Below, in pieces: positions 58,546-63,833 of a DNA stretch of 63,833 bases. Both the position numbers and the translations under genes were made by a program. The stretch comes from an uncultured Alphaproteobacteria bacterium (lineage in GTDB: Bacteria > Pseudomonadota > Alphaproteobacteria > RF32 > CAG-239), in assembly GCA_902464275.1 (NCBI GenBank), contig CABQIK010000009.1, positions 1-63,833 on the forward strand, in the 5' to 3' direction. The notes beneath the pieces are model-generated. The model saw nothing but the letters and a program-made list of their open reading frames with translations, had not been told where the DNA came from and ran no database searches. Within the stretch, counting starts at the first letter, position 1, and each line of letters begins with the position of its first letter.

Positions 58546-58806
58546 ATGGCCAATCATAAATCGGCAAAAACGAGAATTAGAAGAAACGATAAACGCAGCA
58601 TGATTAACGGCATGAGAAGAAGCCGCGTCAGAACTTTTGTTAAAAAAGTTGACGCTTTGATTGCTGCCGGCAATAAAGATGAAGCTGCAACCGCTTTAAG
58701 AATCGCTGAAAGCGAAATGATGCGCGCTGCTCAAAAAGGCGTATTCCATAAAAATACCGCTTCTCGTACTATTTCACGTTTAGCTCAAAAAATTAAAGCT
58801 TTGTAA
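58546..58806 (+). CDS. rpsT: 30S ribosomal protein S20
   Basis: An 86-residue S20, a basic helical protein that binds 16S rRNA. The family start M-A-N-H-K-S-A-K-T-R-I-R and end H-K-N-T-A-S-R-T-I-S-R-L-A are clear. AGGA precedes the ATG. It has its own promoter and terminator, upstream of the dnaA region, as in many Alphaproteobacteria. Confidence 0.98.
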   Translation: MANHKSAKTRIRRNDKRSMINGMRRSRVRTFVKKVDALIAAGNKDEAATALRIAESEMMRAAQKGVFHKNTASRTISRLAQKIKAL

Positions 58807-58826
58807 TTTAGCTTTTATCACTCTAT

Positions 58827-58876
58827 AAAAGACATCAAACCAACCTTTAACTAGGTTTACGGTTTGGTGTCTTTTT
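58827..58876 (+). terminator. intrinsic terminator after rpsT
   Basis: AAAAGACATCAAACC pairs with GGTTTGGTGTCTTTT, with a T-run at the end. Confidence 0.85.
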
Positions 58877-58997
58877 GCGTTAAAGCAAGAGATTCCGCCC
58901 GACTCTGCAGAATCCCGTTGTCAAGTAAATTAATTGCAATGTTCGCAAAATGTTCTATTGTTTTTATTGTTTTTTCGTGTTTAGTATTTTCTAGCGC

Positions 58998-59103
58998 TTG
59001 AGGGAAGAAAGTTTAAGACTTGAGAGCAATGTTAAAGTTTAAGGTTTGAGAGTAATTTTAAGGTCTAAAACTTGAGAGCGATTTTATCAGGTGAGCGATT
59101 TTA
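58998..59103. repeat. degenerate 26-bp tandem repeats upstream of dnaA
   Basis: TTGAGAG recurs at 59020, 59046 and 59072 (26-bp steps), with a partial unit at 58998 and a decayed one near 59090. The unit is roughly GTTTAAGACTTGAGAGCAAT plus GTTAA. No frame is open through it. The preceding 58920-58990 is very A/T-rich. Confidence 0.75.
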
Positions 59104-59228
59104 GCAGATGCTTGATATAAATTTATCAAAAGTAAACTGTACTTGCCCGCAGCGTGTGTATTATTGCTAAAAGACAAAATATTATTGTTTGACTACAAAA
59201 TAACAAAAGCGCAAAACGGTTCGGCCGA

Positions 59229-59550
59229 TAAGGATAAAAGCTTGTATTACGAATAATTAAGGTAAAAGCCGCGCAATAGTAAAGGCGAAAGCCTGTATTA
59301 TGGATAGTGAAGCTGAAAGCCCGCGTTATGAATAGCGAAGGTGAAAGCCGCATTATGAATAATTAAGGTGAATATTTCCGAAGCGGACGTTAAGGCAAAG
59401 CCCATGTTACGAACGTAAAGCGAATATTTCTGAAGCGGAAGCGATGGCAAAAGCCGCATTATGAATAGTGAAGGTGAAAGCCTGCGTTATGAATAATTAG
59501 GAGAAAGCCGCGTTATGTATAGCGAAGCTGAAAACCCGCGTTACGAATAA
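59229..59550. repeat. degenerate 27-28-bp tandem repeats upstream of dnaA
   Basis: About ten diverged units of the type GAAAGCCGCGTTATGAATAG plus YGAAGGT follow one another, interrupted near 59365-59440. Unit length is not a multiple of three and stop codons occur in every frame, so it is noncoding. Together with the 26-bp array it fills most of the 930-bp gap between rpsT and dnaA. I see no exact TTATCCACA DnaA box in this gap, so calling it oriC would be premature. Confidence 0.75.
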
Positions 59551-59738
59551 AGATAAATTCTTTACCGCGCCGCAAACGGTTTGAAAAAGAAGGCTGAAGG
59601 ACTTGATGATAAAGAAAGCCGAAGGGCTTTGTGATAAGAACTCTGTTTTAGCGCGAATGTTGTAGCTTAATTTTGGCGGTTAGTTATTAAAATATAAATA
59701 ACAAATTTGGATTAACTTTAAAGATTGGGAAAATAGCA

Positions 59739-61187
59739 ATGGCTGAAGAAGCAATTAATAACAATGAATTTTCTGTTCAAGACCAATGGGGACAGATTTG
59801 CACCCAACTCAAATCAGAATTTGGCGAAACCAATTACGACAGTTGGCTCAGACCGTTAAGCGTAGGTTCGTTTAACGACGGCGTTATGAACATTTGTGTG
59901 CCGACTACTTTCATGAAAAACTGGGTTATTACCCATTATTCTGACCGAATCCACAAAATGTGGGAACAAAAGAATCCGGAAATTAAGCAAGTTAATTTTG
60001 TTGTGCAAACTTCAAACACCGATCGTTTTCATAACAGCGACTCCTCTCTGTTAAAAAAGATTTCAACCAACCCTACCCCGCAAAATTTATATGCCTCAAA
60101 CTATAACCCCAACGGCAAAGTAGTTAATTTTAACGATTACGCCCGCAATGACGGTTGGTTACAGCTTTCGGCTCCGTTAAATCCGGCTTATACTTTTGAC
60201 ACCTTTGTAGTCGGCAAAACCAATGAATTTGCTTATGCCGCCGCGCGTAAAGTTGCCGAATCCAGAAACGTTTCATTTAATCCGTTGTTTTTGTACTCGG
60301 GCGTAGGTTTGGGCAAAACCCACCTGATGCACGCCATTGCATGGCACATTCGCCGTCAGGATCCTTCGCGCAACGTAATTTATTTATCGGCAGAGCAGTT
60401 TTTATACAAGTTTGTTAAGGCTTTACGCTATAAAGACACTGACGCTTTTAAGGAGCAGTTCCGCTCGGTTGACGTGCTGATGGTTGACGATGTGCAATTT
60501 ATCGGTAACAAGGGCGCCACTCAGGAAGAATTTTTCCATACCTTTAATTCACTGATTGAAGAAGGGCGCCAGATTATTCTGTCCGCCGACAAAATGCCAT
60601 CAGATTTAGACGGCATTGAAGCAAGCTTAAAGTCACGCTTGAACAGCGGACTGGTGGCCGATATTCACCCGACCGATTTTGATTTAAGACTCGGCATCTT
60701 GCGCAATAAAGCTAAACAAATGGGTATTACGCTTCCTGACAGAGTGGCTGAATTTTTGGCGCAAAAGATTACCGCCAACATTCGTGAACTTGAGGGTTCA
60801 TTGCACCGAATCGCCGCTCACTCACAGTTATTTTCAGATAGGGAGATTACTTTAGACATGACTCAAGATGTATTAAAAGATATGTTACGTTCCATTGACC
60901 GCAAAACCACCATTGATGAAATTCAGAAAAAGGTGGCTGAATACTTTAATATTTCAGTCAAAGAGCTGCAATCATCGCGCCGTGCCCGCACGGTGGCTCG
61001 TCCGCGGCAGATTGCCATGTATTTGGCAAAACTGTTAACCTCGCGCTCATTGCCTGAAATCGGTCGCAAATTTGACCGTGACCATACTACGGTTATGCAC
61101 GCCGTTCGCAAAGTTGAAGAGCTGATTGTTGAAGACACTTCTTTGGCCGAAAACATTGACACTTTGCGTCGCGCTTTAGAGCGTTAA
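59739..61187 (+). CDS. dnaA: chromosomal replication initiator DnaA
   Basis: A 482-residue, full-length DnaA, the AAA+ protein that opens the origin. Domain I begins W-G-Q-I-C-T-Q-L-K-S-E-F-G. Walker A is G-V-G-L-G-K-T-H-L-M-H, Walker B V-L-M-V-D-D-V-Q-F-I. The DNA-binding signature at the C-terminus reads F-D-R-D-H-T-T-V-M-H-A-V-R-K-V. It is followed by a terminator and then dnaN. Confidence 0.98.
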   Translation: MAEEAINNNEFSVQDQWGQICTQLKSEFGETNYDSWLRPLSVGSFNDGVMNICVPTTFMKNWVITHYSDRIHKMWEQKNPEIKQVNFVVQTSNTDRFHNSDSSLLKKISTNPTPQNLYASNYNPNGKVVNFNDYARNDGWLQLSAPLNPAYTFDTFVVGKTNEFAYAAARKVAESRNVSFNPLFLYSGVGLGKTHLMHAIAWHIRRQDPSRNVIYLSAEQFLYKFVKALRYKDTDAFKEQFRSVDVLMVDDVQFIGNKGATQEEFFHTFNSLIEEGRQIILSADKMPSDLDGIEASLKSRLNSGLVADIHPTDFDLRLGILRNKAKQMGITLPDRVAEFLAQKITANIRELEGSLHRIAAHSQLFSDREITLDMTQDVLKDMLRSIDRKTTIDEIQKKVAEYFNISVKELQSSRRARTVARPRQIAMYLAKLLTSRSLPEIGRKFDRDHTTVMHAVRKVEELIVEDTSLAENIDTLRRALER

Positions 61188-61207
61188 GATTTATAAACAA
61201 CCTTATA

Positions 61208-61242
61208 TGCCCGCTTGTATATTTTACAGGCGGGTATTTTTT
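61208..61242 (+). terminator. intrinsic terminator after dnaA
   Basis: GCCCGCTTGTA pairs with TACAGGCGGGT (one G-U) and is followed by ATTTTTT. Confidence 0.8.
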
Positions 61243-61346
61243 AATAACTTAAAAAAAGCTGTAAACAACTTTGCTTTTTGGCTTTTGCTTTACTCAGATT
61301 ATGCTATCATTTGCATCAGTTAAACAATTTTATATGGTCTAAAACA

Positions 61347-62465
61347 ATGAAATTTACGATTGAAAGAGCTACTTTGTTAAAAACTCTCAGCCATGTTCAG
61401 AGCATTGTTGAGAAAAGAAACACCATTCCGGTTTTATCCAATGTCAGAATTGAGGCTTTGGGCGATGGCATCAGCTTTAAGGCTACCGATATGGATACTG
61501 AAATTACTGAAATTACCGATGCTAAAATCAGCGAACAGGGCGCGACTACTGCTCCGGCGCACATGCTTTACGACATTGTCCGCAAGTTAAGCGACGGTTC
61601 AGAGGTTGAACTGACTTTTCCTGATGAAAAGGGACAATTAAGCATTGCTTCAGGCCGTTCAAAGTTTTCGCTTTCAACTATCGCGGTTGAAGATTTTCCG
61701 GTTATTTCCGGCGACAGTCTGCCGACTAATTTTGCCATGCCTAAAGAAGACTTAAAAGATGTTATTGACCGCACGCAATTTGCCGCTTCAACCGAAGAGA
61801 CACGCTATTATTTGAACGGTTTGTACATTCATGCCAAAGACGAAGGCGAAACCAAAGTTTTGCGAATCGTTGCAACCGACGGTCACCGCTTGGCTTGCGT
61901 AGAATCGCCTCTGCCGGCCGGAGCTGAAAAAATGGCCGGTGTGATTGTTCCGCGCAAAACCGTTGCCGAAATCAGAAAATTGTTGGATGATACCGAATCG
62001 GAAACCGTAAATGTTTCGCTCTCCGACAACAAAATCAGATTTACATTGGAAGACGTTACTTTAACTTCAAAGCTGATTGACGGTACTTATCCTGATTATG
62101 AACGCGTTATTCCGACCGATAATGATAAAATTTTGGAATTGGACGTTAAAGAACTCTCTTCCGCGGTTGACCGTGTGTCAGTGGTGGCAGAAAGGACTCG
62201 CGCCATTAAGCTCATTACCGGCAAAAACCACGTAGTTCTCACCACTTCAAGCCCTGATTTAGGCAGCGCCTTGGAAGAATTGGAAGCCAAATATGACAGC
62301 GACGCTTTGGAAGTAGGTTATAATTTCCGTTATCTGTTGGATATTTTGGCGGAAGTTAAAGGCGAAACCGTAAAAATCAGTTTTTCAGACGCTTCCTCAC
62401 CGTCAGTTATTCATGACACCTCTGACGCAAGCGCGATTTATGTTTTAATGCCGATGCGTGTATAA
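61347..62465 (+). CDS. dnaN: DNA polymerase III sliding clamp (beta subunit)
   Basis: A 372-residue beta clamp with the usual three-domain length. The start M-K-F-T-I-E-R-A-T-L-L-K and the end A-I-Y-V-L-M-P-M-R-V are typical; the end strand forms part of the pocket that binds polymerase and other partners. An upstream in-frame ATG (61278) lies in the promoter-like region and is rejected. No strong ribosome-binding site is visible. Confidence 0.97.
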   Translation: MKFTIERATLLKTLSHVQSIVEKRNTIPVLSNVRIEALGDGISFKATDMDTEITEITDAKISEQGATTAPAHMLYDIVRKLSDGSEVELTFPDEKGQLSIASGRSKFSLSTIAVEDFPVISGDSLPTNFAMPKEDLKDVIDRTQFAASTEETRYYLNGLYIHAKDEGETKVLRIVATDGHRLACVESPLPAGAEKMAGVIVPRKTVAEIRKLLDDTESETVNVSLSDNKIRFTLEDVTLTSKLIDGTYPDYERVIPTDNDKILELDVKELSSAVDRVSVVAERTRAIKLITGKNHVVLTTSSPDLGSALEELEAKYDSDALEVGYNFRYLLDILAEVKGETVKISFSDASSPSVIHDTSDASAIYVLMPMRV

Positions 62466-62535
62466 GGCTTTACTCTTTATTAAGAGCAAAATTTTATACT
62501 ATAAGCAAATATATTGCTTTTAAGGAGATAAGGTT

Positions 62536-63756
62536 TTGAGCAATCCGGCATTAAAAATTTCGGAAGTTGTAAAAGAAAAGTCAGGCGTTTTACGCCTGAC
62601 TTTAACTGACTTCAGGAACTATGCTTATTTGCGGCTGAACGTTGATTCAGGGCCGATTGTTTTGACCGGTGAAAATGGCAGCGGCAAGACTAACATCTTA
62701 GAAGCTATTTCATTTTTAACTCCGGGAAGAGGCTTGCGCGGAGCGCGTTTGGCCGATATTAAGCGCTTGACTCCGGCGTTGGTTACGCCTGATTATGTGG
62801 CGCCGATAGCAGGCGGTCCGAGTTGGGCAGTTTCAGCCGTGGTACAGAAAAACGGCGAAGAATTCACCTTAGGCACGGCGGCGCAAAAAAACAATAAAGA
62901 ATCGGAAGATGAAATAAAATCTTTTGAACGGCGAATCGTGCAGATTGACGGGCAAAAAGTTTCATCACAGGCGGAGCTCGGCAAATATTTATCCGCGATT
63001 TGGGTAACACCGCAAATGGACAGGTTGTTTTTGGGCGGAACGCAGCCAAGACGCAGTTTTTTAGACCGAATCGTATATGCGTTTGATATTGAGCACGCCA
63101 AGCGCACCGCTAATTTTGAACATTTATACAAACAATGGTATCAGCTGTTAAAAAACGGTTGTCGGGATAACGGTTGGCTGTTGTCATTAGAAGAAGAAAT
63201 GGCGGCTTTGGGCGTGGCGATTGCCGCGGCGCGGCGCGAGTTAGTGGCGCGCTTAAACACGTTTATTGAGCACGAACCGGACGATGTTTTTCCGAACATT
63301 TCATTAGAGCTTGACGGCACGATTGAAAAAATGCTGAACAAAATGGCGGCGATAGATGTTGAAGATTATTACCGTAACAGCCTCTTTTCACAGCGTCACA
63401 GCGTTATTTGCAATGATTATGTAGATGGGGTTAACCGCACCGATTTTAAGGTTTATTACAAAAAAAAGAATATGCCGGCAGAACTATGTTCAACCGGCGA
63501 GCAAAAATCGTTACTCGTCAGCATTATATTAGCGCAAACCAAGTGCCAAATTTTGGATAAAGGCTTTGCGCCGGTGTTGCTGTTAGACGAGGTTACCACT
63601 CACCTTGACGACCTTAAACGCGACGCTCTGCTAAGCAAAATAAAAGATTTAAATTTACAGGCATGGATTACATCAACCGAGCCGCAAATTTTTGACGTAC
63701 TTAAAAATGACGCGCAGTTTTTAACGGTTAAAAACAACGTCGTTACCCTATTGTAA
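62536..63756 (+). CDS. recF: DNA replication and repair protein RecF
   Basis: A 406-residue RecF, an SMC-like ATPase that loads RecA at gaps with RecO and RecR. Walker A is L-T-G-E-N-G-S-G-K-T-N-I-L, the signature region is T-G-E-Q-K-S-L-L, and Walker B V-L-L-L-D-E-V-T-T-H-L-D-D. The start is a TTG with AAGGAG 9 bp upstream, giving an N-terminal extension of about 15 residues over most homologues. It is the last gene; 63757-63833 shows nothing I can name. Confidence 0.96.
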   Translation: MSNPALKISEVVKEKSGVLRLTLTDFRNYAYLRLNVDSGPIVLTGENGSGKTNILEAISFLTPGRGLRGARLADIKRLTPALVTPDYVAPIAGGPSWAVSAVVQKNGEEFTLGTAAQKNNKESEDEIKSFERRIVQIDGQKVSSQAELGKYLSAIWVTPQMDRLFLGGTQPRRSFLDRIVYAFDIEHAKRTANFEHLYKQWYQLLKNGCRDNGWLLSLEEEMAALGVAIAAARRELVARLNTFIEHEPDDVFPNISLELDGTIEKMLNKMAAIDVEDYYRNSLFSQRHSVICNDYVDGVNRTDFKVYYKKKNMPAELCSTGEQKSLLVSIILAQTKCQILDKGFAPVLLLDEVTTHLDDLKRDALLSKIKDLNLQAWITSTEPQIFDVLKNDAQFLTVKNNVVTLL

Positions 63757-63833
63757 AATCAGTTTTTTGTTAAAATTTGCCGCATAATGCACATTATGTA
63801 TACGAAAATTGCGTTGCATGTGGCATAACTTAT

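Noticed and set aside
59126..59353. Minus-strand reading frame upstream of dnaA
   Set aside because: It lies on repeat units whose period is not a multiple of three and has no plausible start.
58998..59550. 26-28-bp repeats as a CRISPR array
   Set aside because: Units abut one another without spacers and are diverged; no cas genes.
58880..59738. Firm assignment of oriC to the rpsT-dnaA gap
   Set aside because: No exact DnaA box was found by eye, and origin position needs skew or replication data.

Overview
The window looks like a piece of the chromosome of an uncultured alphaproteobacterium with a moderate GC content (I judge roughly 45 percent by eye). The strongest clue is the right end, where mutM, a small envelope gene, rpsT, dnaA, dnaN and recF lie in order on one strand, an arrangement familiar from Alphaproteobacteria. 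The Gram-negative envelope is clear from lipoproteins, a porin, an Mla-type lipid transporter and MurA. Pilins starting with a GRSMVEMLGVL-type leader and Cys-rich secreted modules also recall alphaproteobacteria known mainly from gut metagenomes, but I cannot name the species.

Layout. 1-12.3 kb: a lipoprotein, a pseudo-lipase-like protein, then a large operon of VirB6/TrbL-like polytopic proteins (four homologues, one split into two genes, one fused to an M23 peptidase and a C-terminal YD/MORN-type repeat). 12.5-18.2 kb: a double-HTH regulator followed by a disordered acidic protein, a 185-residue protein, a short secretin-like lipoprotein and a bitopic membrane protein. 18.2-21.0 kb: an ankyrin-like gene, repeat-rich noncoding DNA, a META-domain lipoprotein and murA. 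21.2-23.8 kb: a small accessory segment between tRNA-Gly and tRNA-Glu with duplicated tRNA 3' ends, 153-bp tandem repeats and a PD-(D/E)XK nuclease. 24-33.9 kb: type IV pilin-like gene, Fic protein with a MerR-like tail, a 1166-residue unknown protein, a methyltransferase, a T4-lysozyme-like protein and a second pilin-like gene. 33.9-36 kb: ruvAB-ybgC. 36-42.3 kb: porin, possible cysteine peptidase, the retropepsin/inactive-transglutaminase/ATP-grasp triad and a cyclophilin. 42.4-47.6 kb: mlaEFD-like operon with a PqiC-like lipoprotein, DMT transporter and alanine racemase. 47.7-50.8 kb: two Cys-rich secreted proteins and two nucleotidyltransferase-like proteins. 50.8-63.8 kb: recG, mfd, a J-domain protein, mutM, rpsT, dnaA, dnaN, recF.

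How genes may work together. The VirB6 array resembles the rvhB6 array of Rickettsiales type IV secretion systems, yet VirB3, VirB4, VirB8-VirB11 and VirD4 homologues are absent from the window. The built-in M23 domain could open peptidoglycan for the machine. The adjacent secretin-like operon may supply an outer-membrane part; this link is inference from position. The two pilin-like genes, the lysozyme-like protein and the Cys-rich proteins are plausible surface or secreted partners. The best candidates for something undescribed are the VirB6 array with its peptidase fusion and split member, the secretin-like operon beside it, and the Cys-rich C-x-x-L-G-Y module family.
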